This document shows, one piece after another, positions 17,440 through 27,171 of a stretch of DNA of 61,235 nucleotides. The notes under the pieces are model-generated. The model saw only the letters and a list, made by a program, of their open reading frames with translations. It ran no database searches and was not told the origin of the DNA. How positions within the stretch are numbered: position 1 is the stretch's first letter; every line of letters begins with the position of its first letter. The stretch is taken from positions 1 to 61,235 of the forward strand of contig JACQQK010000074.1 in assembly GCA_016207065.1 (NCBI GenBank). Direction: 5' to 3'. The DNA is from Nitrospinota bacterium (GTDB lineage Bacteria; Nitrospinota; Nitrospinia; Nitrospinales; JACRGP01). A program made the translations under genes and the position numbers.

Positions 17440-18086
17440 AAATCGCCGGAAGCTCGCGCATGATCATCAGCTTTTCAGGGTTGGACGGATCGGGCAAGAC
17501 CACGCAGATCGAATTGCTGGCTGGACTTTTGCGTTCCAGAGGCATTCCCTTCGGCATCGTGAGGACGGGGCGGATTTCCCTCGTCGAGTCGGCGAAAAGT
17601 GCGTTGCAAACGCTCGGATGCGGCTGGGTTTCCCGCGTCGAAAAGGCGCAACGCGAGAAAAGCGGCAATCCCTCGCTGTTGAAAAGAATCCTGACGTTCG
17701 TCCGCCCACTGTGTTTTGTGGCCGACATCTTGATCTTTCAAGCGTTTTACCGGTTGCCTTTCCGCCTCAAGCGCGAAACCATGTTGTGCGACCGGTATTT
17801 TTTCGACGCCATCGCGCACTTTTTGCATCTCGGCATATGTTCGCGGCGCACGGCCTTCTCTCTGCTCGGCCTTGCTCCCAAGGCGGACATTGCCTTCTAT
17901 CTGCAAATCCGCGCCCGCGCCGCTTATCGGAGAAAACCGGAGTATGACGAATCGTATTTCGACGACAAAGCCGGAATCTACGCCGACATCGCCGAAAAAC
18001 TTGGAATGACCGTTATCGAAACCGGCGACATTCAGGAAACGTTCCAGTCCATCCAGCGCCATCTGCGCTCGCGGTCGGTTTTGTAG
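17436..18086 (+). CDS. Thymidylate-kinase-like P-loop protein
   Basis: 216 residues from TTG 17436, or 208 from ATG 17460. The P-loop IISFSGLDGSGKTTQIELL and the DR(Y/F) motif LCDRYFFDAIAHF are those of the dTMP kinase family. The middle is longer and more hydrophobic (RPLCFVADILIFQAFYRLPF) than in housekeeping Tmk, and the LID region differs (RARAAYRRKPEYDESYFDD). Such paralogues are often found inside polysaccharide clusters. It is probably a nucleotide or sugar-moiety kinase of the glycan pathway rather than the cell's main Tmk; the substrate is open. Confidence 0.75.
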   Translation: MKIAGSSRMIISFSGLDGSGKTTQIELLAGLLRSRGIPFGIVRTGRISLVESAKSALQTLGCGWVSRVEKAQREKSGNPSLLKRILTFVRPLCFVADILIFQAFYRLPFRLKRETMLCDRYFFDAIAHFLHLGICSRRTAFSLLGLAPKADIAFYLQIRARAAYRRKPEYDESYFDDKAGIYADIAEKLGMTVIETGDIQETFQSIQRHLRSRSVL

Positions 18087-18092
18087 GCGCCG

Positions 18093-19025
18093 ATGCAAAA
18101 ACACAAATATCTTCTCCTTGCTCTCGTATTGTTCGCGGCGGTTTATTTCGCCCGTAGCAACCTGGACGAGATCAAAAAAATTCAAAACGTCCGGGCCGAA
18201 ACCGTCCTGTCTCTCGTCGTTCTCAACCTATTGAGCAGGATGACGGTGGGATACCGCATCAAAACCGTCTCGCGGATATACGGCATCGACATCGGATTCG
18301 GCGAATGGTTCGGCGTCGCCGCGATCAACAGTTTCTACAATTATCTGCTCGCGAAGAGCGGAACCCTGGCCAACGCCATGTACTTCGGAAAAAAATACGG
18401 CGTGTCGATGCCGAACTATATCGTGACGTTTGGTTCCACGCACGTATTCACGTTGCTGGCCTGCGGCATCGTCGGCCTGCCCGCCTCGGTTTACGCGGCC
18501 GGCAGGGGTTATCCCGCCGACGCCTTGTGCGCGCTGTTTCTTTTTCTCCTCGCGGTTCCATGCGTTTTGATTTTTTTTCCAGACCTTGAATGGAAGGGCG
18601 GGAGTACCCTTCAAAACAAGGCGCGGTCCCTGTTGCAAGGATGGTCGGTTTTGCGGCGCTCGAAAGAAACATGCGCGCTTTTGCTGTTATGCGAGTTGTC
18701 GAACCTGTTGTTCTTCGCCCTGCGGTTTTACCTGGCGTTCCAGGCGTTCGGGTACGACCTCGATTTCTGGGTTTCTCTCTTGCTGTCTCCCGTGACGTTG
18801 CTTTCGGGATTCATCGGAATCACTCCCGCCGCCTTGGGGATACGAGAGGCGGCGGGAGGCCTGTTGACGCGTCTGCTGGGCTTCGGCATGCAGGCCGGCG
18901 TTCTGGCGACGGTTCTCGATCGCGCCGTGGTCATGACCATCGCCTTTACCCTGGGGCCGTTTTTTTCCTACACGTTGCTGAAAGGCATCGACGCCGCCCC
19001 CCACAAGCCGCAAGAGAAGATTTGA
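18093..19025 (+). CDS. LPG-synthase-TM/UPF0104-type integral membrane protein
   Basis: 310 residues with about seven to eight hydrophobic helices. Hallmarks of the family (PF03706 type) are the N-terminal ALVLFAAVYF segment, NSFYNYLLAKSGTLANAMYF, and the C-terminal GFIGITPAALGIREAAGG. Members are flippase-like or lipid-modifying proteins next to glycosyltransferases. It starts 6 bases after the kinase-like gene. Here it is likely to handle a lipid-linked intermediate made by the two glycosyltransferases upstream. Confidence 0.85.
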   Translation: MQKHKYLLLALVLFAAVYFARSNLDEIKKIQNVRAETVLSLVVLNLLSRMTVGYRIKTVSRIYGIDIGFGEWFGVAAINSFYNYLLAKSGTLANAMYFGKKYGVSMPNYIVTFGSTHVFTLLACGIVGLPASVYAAGRGYPADALCALFLFLLAVPCVLIFFPDLEWKGGSTLQNKARSLLQGWSVLRRSKETCALLLLCELSNLLFFALRFYLAFQAFGYDLDFWVSLLLSPVTLLSGFIGITPAALGIREAAGGLLTRLLGFGMQAGVLATVLDRAVVMTIAFTLGPFFSYTLLKGIDAAPHKPQEKI

Positions 19026-19027
19026 GG

Positions 19028-19061
19028 GCGTCGCGGCAAAATAGTTTATTGCCGCGAGACG
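19028..19061 (+). terminator. Possible terminator hairpin, without a clear T-tract
   Basis: GCGTC-GCGGCAA pairs with TTGCCGCGAGACGC around an AATAGTTTA loop (2-base bulge), directly after the 18093-19025 gene. It is followed by GGGGTTTGATTTTGG rather than a T-run, so termination, if any, is weak. Confidence 0.45.
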
Positions 19062-19163
19062 CGGGGTTTGATTTTGGTAAAAACCTTGGGAATCGCCTGT
19101 GTTAAGATGAAATCCGGTTTTTATCGAACATAAACGCTCATTTCGGTTTTTGGACGGAGGTCG

Positions 19164-20654
19164 ATGAAGATACAGTCTCTTTCAAACAATAAAAAACGCG
19201 TGGACCCGCGGGAAGGCATGCGCGTCCCCATTGTGTTGAACGTGAGCGATTCCATAATGCCCTGCGCGAAGACCCTCGAGCGCCTGGCCGCCATCGCCTC
19301 CCACGACTCCGTCTGCTCGCACGTGGCGGCGCTTTCGGATATCCATTACAAACCCAGGAACGAATGCCCGACCGGGACCGCCATTGTCACCGAAGACAAG
19401 ATCGTTCCGCAGTTCATCGACGCCGGTTTGAACTGCGGCATGCGGATGATCAAAACGCCGCTTTTCGATCGCGATCTGCCGGATTCCGCCGTCACGGCGT
19501 TATTCCGAAAAATGCAGGAACGCATCCCCATAACGGCGAAGAACAACGTAAAACTTTCCCACGAGGAGTTTTTTGAGATCGCCAGGAAAGGCGCCCCGTA
19601 TATCATCGAAAAACACGGGCTGGATCCGGAAGAGGCCGCTTTCATCGAGTTTGGCGGCAATATGTTCGCGGACGAGAAAGTCGACGACGAGGACATCCGC
19701 GAGTGCATCCCCGATACTTTCAGGAACATGTCGCTCGCCCGGTTCGGAACCCTGGGAAAGGGCAACCACTTCATCGAGTTGCAGAAAATAGAGGATATTG
19801 TGGACGACGAGATCGCCCGCATCCTCGGAGTCGAAAAGAACCAGATCGTGGTATTGATGCATACGGGTTCCTCGGCCTTGGGAAATCTGGCCAGCAACTT
19901 TTACGCACCCAGGAAAATGCCCCCACATCGCGCCCTGTTCATGTTCCTGGAGCGGTTGCGGTTTTACGGTTTGTCGTTCTCCGTTTTTGGCGCGGAAATC
20001 GACCGGCTGTTCCGCGTGCTGACGAACCGCCAGGGTTTCCAAGCTCTAGATGAAGACTCGAAAGACGCCGTTCTATTCCTGCGGGCGATGAAGGCCGCGC
20101 ACAACTTCGGCTATGCGTCGAGGACCCGCATCATGGAATTGATACGGAAAAGCTTCGCGGAAACCCTGGGCAAGCCCGATTTCCGGATGTCGTTGCTTTA
20201 CGACATGTCGCATGTCTCCATATTCCGCGAGGAACATTTCGGGAAAAAAGTATGGGTGCACCGGCACGGCGCCACGCGCGCATTTCCGTCCAACCGGGTC
20301 AACGGCCACCCCGTTTTCGGCAAAACCGGCGAGCCGGTCTTCGTTCCCGGTTCCATGGGCGACCCGACTTACCTGGGCGTCGGGCATCCGGAAAACTTCG
20401 ACACCTATTTTTCCTCCAGCCACGGCGCGGGCGTCGCCGACAGCGGCGGCAAACCCCTGGCCTCCGACAAGGAAACCCTGACCCGGAAAATGCACCAGAG
20501 AAAAGTCCAACTCTTTAAAAACGGAACCGAAAACCTCAGCAAGATCGACCCCGATCGTTTCAAAAATATCGAGATCGTCGTCAATGGCATGCGGGAAAAC
20601 AAGATCATCCGCCTTGTCGCCAAACTGTCGCCCATAGCCGTTATGAAGGGATGA
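19164..20654 (+). CDS. RtcB-like RNA ligase, divergent
   Basis: 496 residues. RtcB joins RNA 2',3'-cyclic phosphate or 3'-phosphate ends to 5'-OH ends with GTP and manganese. Present are GKGNHFIE (H202), LMHTGSSALG (H233), DMSHVSIF (H350), HRHGATRAFPSN, PGSMGDPTYLGVG and SSSHGAGV with the presumptive guanylylated H420. The metal-binding loop is altered: AGLNCGM (C91 retained) aligns with the canonical GVDIGCGM or GFDINCGV, placing G88 where the metal-ligand Asp is expected. It is a paralogue or specialised form. It stands alone, downstream of a glycan operon and upstream of a membrane protein; no archease or rtcA neighbour is seen. Confidence 0.85.
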   Translation: MKIQSLSNNKKRVDPREGMRVPIVLNVSDSIMPCAKTLERLAAIASHDSVCSHVAALSDIHYKPRNECPTGTAIVTEDKIVPQFIDAGLNCGMRMIKTPLFDRDLPDSAVTALFRKMQERIPITAKNNVKLSHEEFFEIARKGAPYIIEKHGLDPEEAAFIEFGGNMFADEKVDDEDIRECIPDTFRNMSLARFGTLGKGNHFIELQKIEDIVDDEIARILGVEKNQIVVLMHTGSSALGNLASNFYAPRKMPPHRALFMFLERLRFYGLSFSVFGAEIDRLFRVLTNRQGFQALDEDSKDAVLFLRAMKAAHNFGYASRTRIMELIRKSFAETLGKPDFRMSLLYDMSHVSIFREEHFGKKVWVHRHGATRAFPSNRVNGHPVFGKTGEPVFVPGSMGDPTYLGVGHPENFDTYFSSSHGAGVADSGGKPLASDKETLTRKMHQRKVQLFKNGTENLSKIDPDRFKNIEIVVNGMRENKIIRLVAKLSPIAVMKG

Positions 20655-20729
20655 GCTTTCCTCCGCCGACCCGTTTCCGTTCCGGCTGGAGGAAAGCGGA
20701 AACCCGGCTCCAATGAAACCGGCACCAGA

Positions 20730-22802
20730 ATGTTTGCTCTCGCCTTTCTTTGTCTATATACGATCGGGTTTTTGATTTCCCATCTTTGCCTGCCGCGCGT
20801 CGGCCCCCTCGAAAAAATCGGGCTTGGCTTTGGTCTGGGCATGGGAGTCGTCACCCTGCTGGTTTTTTTTCTTCTGCTATCGCATTCCCTTTCGTCCGTC
20901 AGCCTGGTTCTCTCCGAAATCGCCATTCTGGTTTTGCTTGGCCTTGCCTGCGCGAGGAAAAAACGCGGGTTGCCGCCGGGAGAGCGCCCCGGATTTTTTT
21001 TTGCGGCGGATGAAGAGGAAAACCGCGCCTCGATCCTGTTTTGTCTCGCCATCATAACATTTCTGGCATTGTCCGGTTTCGCTTTCTCTTCGGTCATACC
21101 CGTCATGGAAGCCGACGCGCTCAATTATTCCGTCTTTGGGCGCTCCGTAGCCATCGCCAACGACCTGGCGGGAATTACGGAGGGGCTTTACAAGGACCAC
21201 CGGCAACGCACCCCGCTCGTGCCGCTGACCTATGCGCTCGTCGAGTCCGTGAACGGCCCGTTGCCCAAAATCGCCCACCCACTTTTCTACCTTTCGTTTC
21301 TTCTAGTTTTTTTTGGCCGCGCGACCGGCCTGGGATTACGGACAGAGAAAGCCGTTCTTTTGACAACCCTGCTGGCAAGCGCGCCGCTTGTTTGGTGGCA
21401 TGGCGTCTTGTCGTTGAACAACCTGGCGACGGGTTACTACTTTTGCTCGGCGACGTTTTTCATGACCGCCGCTCTGTTCGAAAAGGAGGCGCCGCGCAAA
21501 TCGTACGCTTTGCTGAGCGGAGTTTTTTATGCGTTTGCCGTCTGGGCCAGGCTTGAGTTTTTGGCGTATTTTATCATTCCGTTGCTCGTCTTGATCCGGC
21601 ATTCCCTTAGAACGGACGACTTCCGACTGCCTTTTTATTTGTCGTTTCCGCCGCTGGCCCTGGGAGGGCTGTGGGCAATTTACGTGCATCTGTTTATAAA
21701 CGGGCAAAAATTCCCCCGGAAGGACTTGCTGGTCATCGCCGCGATAATCGCGATATTGTCGGCTTACGCCGCATTTTACGAGCGGCTCGTCGCGCGCGGG
21801 GACCCGGACCGAAGGGGCGGATGGAGCGGATATTTAAACGTTGCGGAGAATTTCTGCGGCAGAAACTTGATTGCCGCGGTTTCCGCCGCGCTGATTCCGA
21901 TCGTTGTCCTGGGGGAGTTTAAAGTTTTCGAGAACGTTTCCCCGGCGCTCAATTACTTTCTGGTTTCAGCAAGAGCGCGGATTTTTCAAACCCTGATGCA
22001 CCACGGTTATTGGATATTTACCAATACATTGCTGTTTGCCTTTTTATTCGGACTTTTTCCTCTCACGCGCGAGATGAAATATCTGTTTTTCATTCTCGCC
22101 TTGCTCGTGGCGTTTCACAATGCTCTTTATCTGGCCGTGGGACATAGCAAGGGCCATGAAATAAGCGGGATCGGGATCATCAAAGCCCATATTTTCAACG
22201 CGGGCCATTATGTCAACGGATCGTCCACCCGCGAACTCATCGCATTTTATCCGATCGTCATTTTCGCGGCGGCGTTGGGATGGAACGCTTTTTCGCGGGG
22301 GAACCCGGGCCATCAGGCCCGGTCTCGCGGGACCGCGGTTATTGTCAAGTCCGCGATAGCGCTCAACCTGACGGTTTTACTGTGCTTCTTCTGGATTCCC
22401 AGAGCCGTTTTTGTGGCAAAACACTTTGGCGAAAGCCAGAGGGAACTGTTGCTTTCCGAGGGGCCGAAGGACATCCCCAATTATTTCCAAACGGCAAACC
22501 AGTGGGCTTTCAGAGTAAAGGACCGGACGCCCGATAACGCGGTCATCGTCGCCCCCCTGGAGCATTCCATCGGACCGTTTTCCATGGCCAGTATTTTATT
22601 GCCGCGGAAAACGGCGTGGTTCCAGGAAAATACGCAACCGGACCCGTCGATTTATACACGGCATGGAGACCGACCGGTATATGCGATCACCGCGGGCGGG
22701 TGGTTTCCCCTTGCGCCCTACGAAACGCTGGAAACATTCAGGCACCAGGAATTCGAGGTGTCCCTGGTCAGAATCTTGAATACGCCCGCTACTACGCCTT
22801 GA
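20730..22802 (+). CDS. Polytopic membrane protein, GT39/ArnT-like
   Basis: 690 residues with a dozen or so hydrophobic helices and a soluble C-terminal part (about 570-690). The first periplasmic loop has VIPVMEADALNYSVFGRS, an acidic (E-x-D) arrangement like the catalytic loop of GT-C glycosyltransferases using polyprenyl-phosphate sugars. YKDHRQRTPLVPLTYALVE resembles the following loop. It could transfer a sugar to a surface glycan or lipid. Its last 11 bases overlap the convergent RNase-Z-like gene. The family assignment is weak. Confidence 0.65.
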   Translation: MFALAFLCLYTIGFLISHLCLPRVGPLEKIGLGFGLGMGVVTLLVFFLLLSHSLSSVSLVLSEIAILVLLGLACARKKRGLPPGERPGFFFAADEEENRASILFCLAIITFLALSGFAFSSVIPVMEADALNYSVFGRSVAIANDLAGITEGLYKDHRQRTPLVPLTYALVESVNGPLPKIAHPLFYLSFLLVFFGRATGLGLRTEKAVLLTTLLASAPLVWWHGVLSLNNLATGYYFCSATFFMTAALFEKEAPRKSYALLSGVFYAFAVWARLEFLAYFIIPLLVLIRHSLRTDDFRLPFYLSFPPLALGGLWAIYVHLFINGQKFPRKDLLVIAAIIAILSAYAAFYERLVARGDPDRRGGWSGYLNVAENFCGRNLIAAVSAALIPIVVLGEFKVFENVSPALNYFLVSARARIFQTLMHHGYWIFTNTLLFAFLFGLFPLTREMKYLFFILALLVAFHNALYLAVGHSKGHEISGIGIIKAHIFNAGHYVNGSSTRELIAFYPIVIFAAALGWNAFSRGNPGHQARSRGTAVIVKSAIALNLTVLLCFFWIPRAVFVAKHFGESQRELLLSEGPKDIPNYFQTANQWAFRVKDRTPDNAVIVAPLEHSIGPFSMASILLPRKTAWFQENTQPDPSIYTRHGDRPVYAITAGGWFPLAPYETLETFRHQEFEVSLVRILNTPATTP

Positions 22803-23796
22803 ACGCTTCCTCGGCTTCCCTTCGCAATTGGTTCTCCCGTCCGCTGTGGCGCGCCGAAAAATGGAACGGAAGTAGATTCTTCACCCCCGCCATTTTCGCC
22901 AGCGTTCCCGCCTGCCGGGAAGTGAGATGGCAACGCTCCCGACCGCGTTCCTCCTCCTCGGCAATGAACGGCGACTCGCAGTAAAAGACGTCGGCGTCCC
23001 GGACCAGATCGACGATCCTGCGGTTGTTCCGCTCGTTGAACACCGTGTCCACGACATAGGCGATCTTCTGCCCCGGCGAAATAATCACGAGGTCCTTCTT
23101 CAAATCCCCCAAACGGCGTTCCTCGAAAGCGTTTTGCGCGTTACCGTTCGCCGGAACGCGGACCGGCCAGTCGTCGGCCCTTTGCTCGTGGATGGAGCGC
23201 TTTAATTCGTTGAGCCAGGCGCCGGGGGCAAGACCCAAACTGTCCAGCCGATCCTTGCGGATATTGACATGGAACCTCTCCTTGAGGGCGAACCCCAGGC
23301 AGGGAACCCTGTGTTCCAAAATAGCCGTATGGATGGAGAACGCCGGCTCGTCCAGAAGGACGTTTTCCGCGAAAGGCTCCCGCCCCTCGCCGGTTTTCCT
23401 GAACTTGTCGAGCGCGCGAAACCGGGCGGTCAACAAATGGTCCTCGTGGACTTCCACCGCTTCAATGGTGACGGATTCGTTGTAATTGGCCACCAGGTTC
23501 CAGGTGAACCCGCGCAGTTTCCCCTCGACGTTGGCGATAAAATTCTCCGGCCCGTACATGCGGATGGTCTTCCCCCGCCCGAAGACGATCCGCAAAAACC
23601 GGTCGAAGCCGATGAAATGGTCGATATGCGTATGACTGACAAAGACGTGGGACACCTTCAAAAGGACGGCGTTGGGCACGGAGGACAGGTCCCCGAGGTC
23701 GAACAGGAGGGCCCTGCTCTCGTGCAGAAAATGGACCACGAGGCCGGGGTCGCCCAGGGGATCGTTGATCAATGCCGGATGAAAATGGGGTTTCAT
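22792..23796 (-). CDS. RNase-Z-like metallo-beta-lactamase-fold hydrolase
   Basis: 334 residues. The first metal motif is VFVSHTHIDHFIGFDRFLR (HxHxDH, followed by the RNase-Z-like FDR segment). Further features are GPENFIANVEGKLRGFTWN, AILEHRVPCLGFALKE, and IAYVVDTVFNERN with the late Asp; HLTSRQAGTLAKMAGVKNLLPFHFSARHSG supplies the C-terminal histidines. These fit tRNA 3'-endonuclease relatives (ElaC/RNase Z). The N-terminus MKPHFHPALINDPLGDPG differs from classical RNase Z. Just 8 bases separate it from prfB on the same strand, so they may share an operon. Confidence 0.82.
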   Translation of the reverse strand: MKPHFHPALINDPLGDPGLVVHFLHESRALLFDLGDLSSVPNAVLLKVSHVFVSHTHIDHFIGFDRFLRIVFGRGKTIRMYGPENFIANVEGKLRGFTWNLVANYNESVTIEAVEVHEDHLLTARFRALDKFRKTGEGREPFAENVLLDEPAFSIHTAILEHRVPCLGFALKERFHVNIRKDRLDSLGLAPGAWLNELKRSIHEQRADDWPVRVPANGNAQNAFEERRLGDLKKDLVIISPGQKIAYVVDTVFNERNNRRIVDLVRDADVFYCESPFIAEEEERGRERCHLTSRQAGTLAKMAGVKNLLPFHFSARHSGRENQLRREAEEAFKA

Positions 23797-23803
23797 GACT
23801 CGC

Positions 23804-24914
23804 TCATTCGGACGCCTTGGAGGCGTTCTTTAACAGATACGCTTCGATGAACATCTCCAGATCGCCATCCAGCACGGCGTCCACGTTTCCGGTTTCGACC
23901 TGGGTGCGGAGGTCTTTCGCCAGGCGATAGGGATGCAACACGTAGGAGCGGATCTGGCTCCCCCACTCGATCTTCTTCTTGGATTTTTCCAACGCCCGCA
24001 GTTCCTCGTCCTTCTTCTCCTGCTCAATCTCATAGAGACGGGCCCGCAAAACCTTCATGGCCGAGGCCTTGTTTTTATGCTGGGAACGTTCGTTCTGGCA
24101 TTGCACCACGATGCCCGTGGGGACGTGGGTGATGCGCACGGCGGAGTCGGTGGTGTTCACGCCCTGCCCGCCCGGTCCCGAAGAACGGTACACGTCGATC
24201 TTGAGGTCGGATTCGTTGATCGCCACCTCGATATCGTCCTGGATCTCGGGATAGACGAAGACGGAGGCGAACGAGGTGTGCCGCCGCTTGTTGGCGTCGA
24301 AAGGGGAAATGCGCACCAGGCGGTGCACTCCGATCTCGGCGCGCAAGTAACCGTAGGCGTAATCCCCGGCGAACGTCACGGTGGCGCTCTTGATGCCCGC
24401 CTCCTCGCCGTATTGCATGTCCAGGACCTCCGTCTTGTAGCCGTTGCGGTCGCCCCAGCGGGTATACATGCGGAGCAACATCATGGCCCAGTCCTGCGAC
24501 TCCGTTCCGCCCGCCCCCGAATTGATGGACAGGATGGCGTTGTTGAAATCGTTTTCCCCCGACAGCATGGCCTTGACCTCGGCCTGGGAGACCTTTTCCT
24601 CCAGCTTGGAAACGGCCGACTGGATTTCGGCGGCCATGGAATCGTCCTCTTCCTCCTCCGAGAGGGCGATCATGGCTTCGATGTCCTCTCCGGCCTTGTG
24701 GAGGTCTTTCCAAAGGCTCGCCACCCGCTGGGTTCCGGCGCGCTTCCGCAATAGTTTCTGGGCGGATTCGTTGTCGGCCCAAAAACCGGGAGCCGTCGCC
24801 TCCCGGTCCATGACTTCCAACTCTTTTACCTTTTTATCGACGTCAAAGATAACCTCGAAGCCGTTCGATCCTGTGGGACAAATCCTCGTAAGATTTCTTG
24901 AACTCGCCGATCAT
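23804..24914 (-). CDS. prfB: Peptide chain release factor 2, with programmed +1 frameshift
   Basis: RF2 releases peptides at UGA and UAA stop codons. The main frame carries [14 protein letters not shown] with the SPF stop-recognition motif, and [18 protein letters not shown] with the catalytic GGQ. The gene is in two frames. ATG 24914 (GGAG 8 bases upstream) opens 23 codons ending LRGYL, then an in-frame TGA (24845-24843) in the context CTT TGA C. A +1 shift continues as [22 protein letters not shown] to the stop at 23804, giving 369 residues, the usual RF2 length. The CTTTGAC slip site with an upstream AGG matches the known autoregulatory frameshift. Confidence 0.96.
24839..24860 (-). promoter_or_regulatory. 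prfB: prfB programmed +1 frameshift site
   Basis: On the minus strand the sequence reads GAGG TTAT CTT TGA C. CTT (24848-24846) is the slip codon, TGA (24845-24843) the recoded stop, and the upstream GAGG can pair with the anti-Shine-Dalgarno. When RF2 is scarce the ribosome slips +1 and full RF2 is made. Confidence 0.95.
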
Positions 24915-25207
24915 TTTGTATTCTCCGGATAAAAGTTGAAAGTCGTTTTTTCCAAAACCATTGTCTCCAAGAACCGGACCGAATGCAAGAAACTCCGTTC
25001 GTGAAGCGCCAGCGCCGGACAACCGCCCCTTCCCAGATTTTCCTATTTTTTTGTTAAAATATCCTCTAAAATGACCGATTAGTATTTATACATGGAGAAA
25101 ACCATCCGTCTCCAATGGAATCGATGGCCTCGCCCACCCTCCGACGGCAAGAAAAATTCTTACAATCCAAGAACGTCGGACATAGGGGATTCCCGTAACG
25201 ACTCAAA

Positions 25208-26389
25208 ATGAATCGACTCATTACGCCCGACCATCCTTCTTCGGTTTCCCCGCCTCGCGAACACCGGTCGATCGCCCCAAAACCGGGAACGGGGGCCTCG
25301 GTAAAAGATTTGCTTAAACGCTGGATAAAAAAACTGCCGTTTTTCTTCGAGATGGATTTCGTCCGCCGGAAGATCTACGACTCTCCCTTGTTCGATTTTA
25401 CGGTAAAACCCCTTGCCGAACGGCTCGAAACATGGCCTCGGGCCCTGGTGCTGGATATCACAAACCGGTGTAATGCCAAATGCTCCTGGTGCCCACAGCC
25501 CGGGTTGGAAGACCTCGGCGCCATGAAAATGCCCCTGTTCCATAAGATAATCGACGACTATGCCGTCCGGGGCGGAGCCATACGGTTCGGCACGTTTGGG
25601 GAACCGCTGATGGACAAGACGTTCGCCGAAAAAATCAGATACCTTAAAAAATATCCGTCGATAACCAAGGTGGAGGTCGTCACCAACGCTTTTTTCCTCA
25701 ATGAAAAAATCGCGCCCGTCCTGCTGGAGAACAACGTCGACGTGGAGATCAGCCTGGACGAGCTTGAGAAAGACACCTTCGAGGAAATAAAAAAAATGGA
25801 TTACGACGTGGTCCGGGCCAACATCCTCAATTTTTTGGAACTCAACGACAGGGCCGCCGACCCCGTGAAAGTGAACTTCCGGGTTAAATCCTCCCTTTCG
25901 CGGGAAGCCACCATGTCCCACGAACTGTACGCGAAGATCGTCTCGCACCGGTGCACGGTGGAACTTACCCCGATCGAGGAAGACAGCATCACCACCTGGG
26001 CGGGCCGCTTTGACAAGGAAAAGTTTTACGAAGAACACATGCATAGTTCCACCATTGTCAAGCCTCACAACAACAAACAGTACAACAAGGCCAGTCCCGC
26101 GCCGTGCAACCAGCCCTGGAAATGGATGGTCGTGTATTACGACGGCCGGGTGGTCCTCTGTTGCGTGGACATGTTTTCCAGCTCCGTGTTGGGGAACCTC
26201 CAGGAAAACTCCATCGCGGAAGTCTGGAACGGACCGGCGTTCGCCGGCCTGCGAAAAAAGATGGTCCGGAGAGAGCGTTTCGAAGTCCCCCTCTGCCAGA
26301 ACTGCGACCTCCATCTCGGCTGGCAAAACCTGAAGACTTATTACGACCCCCAGGGCAGGTTCCTGCCGAGCCGGAAATTCATCAGTTAA
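25208..26389 (+). CDS. Radical SAM/SPASM-domain protein
   Basis: 393 residues. The radical SAM motif is LDITNRCNAKCSWCPQPG (C88, C92, C95), followed by IRFGTFGEPLMD. The C-terminal SPASM-like region binds auxiliary cluster(s): PCNQPWKWMVVYYDGRVVLCC, then LGNLQENSIAEVWNG and PLCQNCDLHLG. Such enzymes include peptide maturases and sugar-modifying dehydratases or aminotransferase partners; the neighbours (deacetylase, acetyltransferase, glycosyltransferases) favour a sugar substrate. It is the first gene of a long plus-strand locus and the PIG-L gene starts 2 bases after it. A short gene-free AT-rich stretch upstream (24915-25207) is the likely promoter region. Confidence 0.9.
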   Translation: MNRLITPDHPSSVSPPREHRSIAPKPGTGASVKDLLKRWIKKLPFFFEMDFVRRKIYDSPLFDFTVKPLAERLETWPRALVLDITNRCNAKCSWCPQPGLEDLGAMKMPLFHKIIDDYAVRGGAIRFGTFGEPLMDKTFAEKIRYLKKYPSITKVEVVTNAFFLNEKIAPVLLENNVDVEISLDELEKDTFEEIKKMDYDVVRANILNFLELNDRAADPVKVNFRVKSSLSREATMSHELYAKIVSHRCTVELTPIEEDSITTWAGRFDKEKFYEEHMHSSTIVKPHNNKQYNKASPAPCNQPWKWMVVYYDGRVVLCCVDMFSSSVLGNLQENSIAEVWNGPAFAGLRKKMVRRERFEVPLCQNCDLHLGWQNLKTYYDPQGRFLPSRKFIS

Positions 26390-26391
26390 CG

Positions 26392-27171
26392 GTGATAAAA
26401 AGATTCCTGAGAAAAGCGCTTGCCGCGAGGCAAAATCGAGTCGTCGCCCGCTATCACGATTTCGTGAACTCCTTCTCCTCGTTGTCGCCGCAACTGGTCC
26501 CCGGCCTGCCCCCAGGAGAGAAGGTCGTGATTTTTTCGCCCCATTGCGACGACGAGTCCCTCGGATGCGGCGGGACCTTGTATAAACACCACCGTCAGGG
26601 GCATGCCATCGACGCCATATTCATGACGGACGGTTCGATGTGCGACTCGCAAAGCGAAATACGGGAGATCGTGGAGATCCGCAAGGAAGAGGCGCGTAAA
26701 GCGTCGGAAGTCCTGGGGATCGGCCGGTGTATCTTCCTGGACTATCCCGACCGCCGATTGAAAGCCACTCCACAAGCCATCGACCAGGTGACGGACCTAT
26801 TGCAAAAGTCCCGGCCCGATCTCGTTTATCTGCCGTTTTACCTGGATAACCACCCGGACCATATGGCAACCGCGATCATCTGCCTGGAGGCAATACGCCG
26901 GCGTCCGGTACGATCGGTTTTTTTTTACGAAATCTGGACGGCCATGATCCCCAACCATCTTGTCGATATCGGCGGCGCGATGGACAAGAAACTGGAGGCC
27001 ATCCGCGTTTACCGGTCCCAGAAAGGCATCGACGAGTTCGCGGAAAAAACAAGGTCTTTGAACCACTACCGGTCGCTTCTCTCCGGCGGCCGCTTCCAAT
27101 ACGCGGAGGCGCTCCTAAAAACGGAAGAGGCAGACTGGCAGAACATTCTCCGTCAATTGCATGCTCGCTAA
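26392..27171 (+). CDS. PIG-L family deacetylase
   Basis: 259 residues from GTG 26392. The zinc site of the family is present: SPHCDDESLGCGGT (H51, D53, D54) and DNHPDHMAT (H154, D156, H157). These enzymes remove N-acetyl groups from GlcNAc-type sugars. A basic leader (MIKRFLRKALAARQNRVVAR) precedes the domain. Its last 11 bases overlap the following hexapeptide acetyltransferase gene, suggesting paired deacetylation and re-acylation of the same sugar amine. Confidence 0.9.
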   Translation: MIKRFLRKALAARQNRVVARYHDFVNSFSSLSPQLVPGLPPGEKVVIFSPHCDDESLGCGGTLYKHHRQGHAIDAIFMTDGSMCDSQSEIREIVEIRKEEARKASEVLGIGRCIFLDYPDRRLKATPQAIDQVTDLLQKSRPDLVYLPFYLDNHPDHMATAIICLEAIRRRPVRSVFFYEIWTAMIPNHLVDIGGAMDKKLEAIRVYRSQKGIDEFAEKTRSLNHYRSLLSGGRFQYAEALLKTEEADWQNILRQLHAR

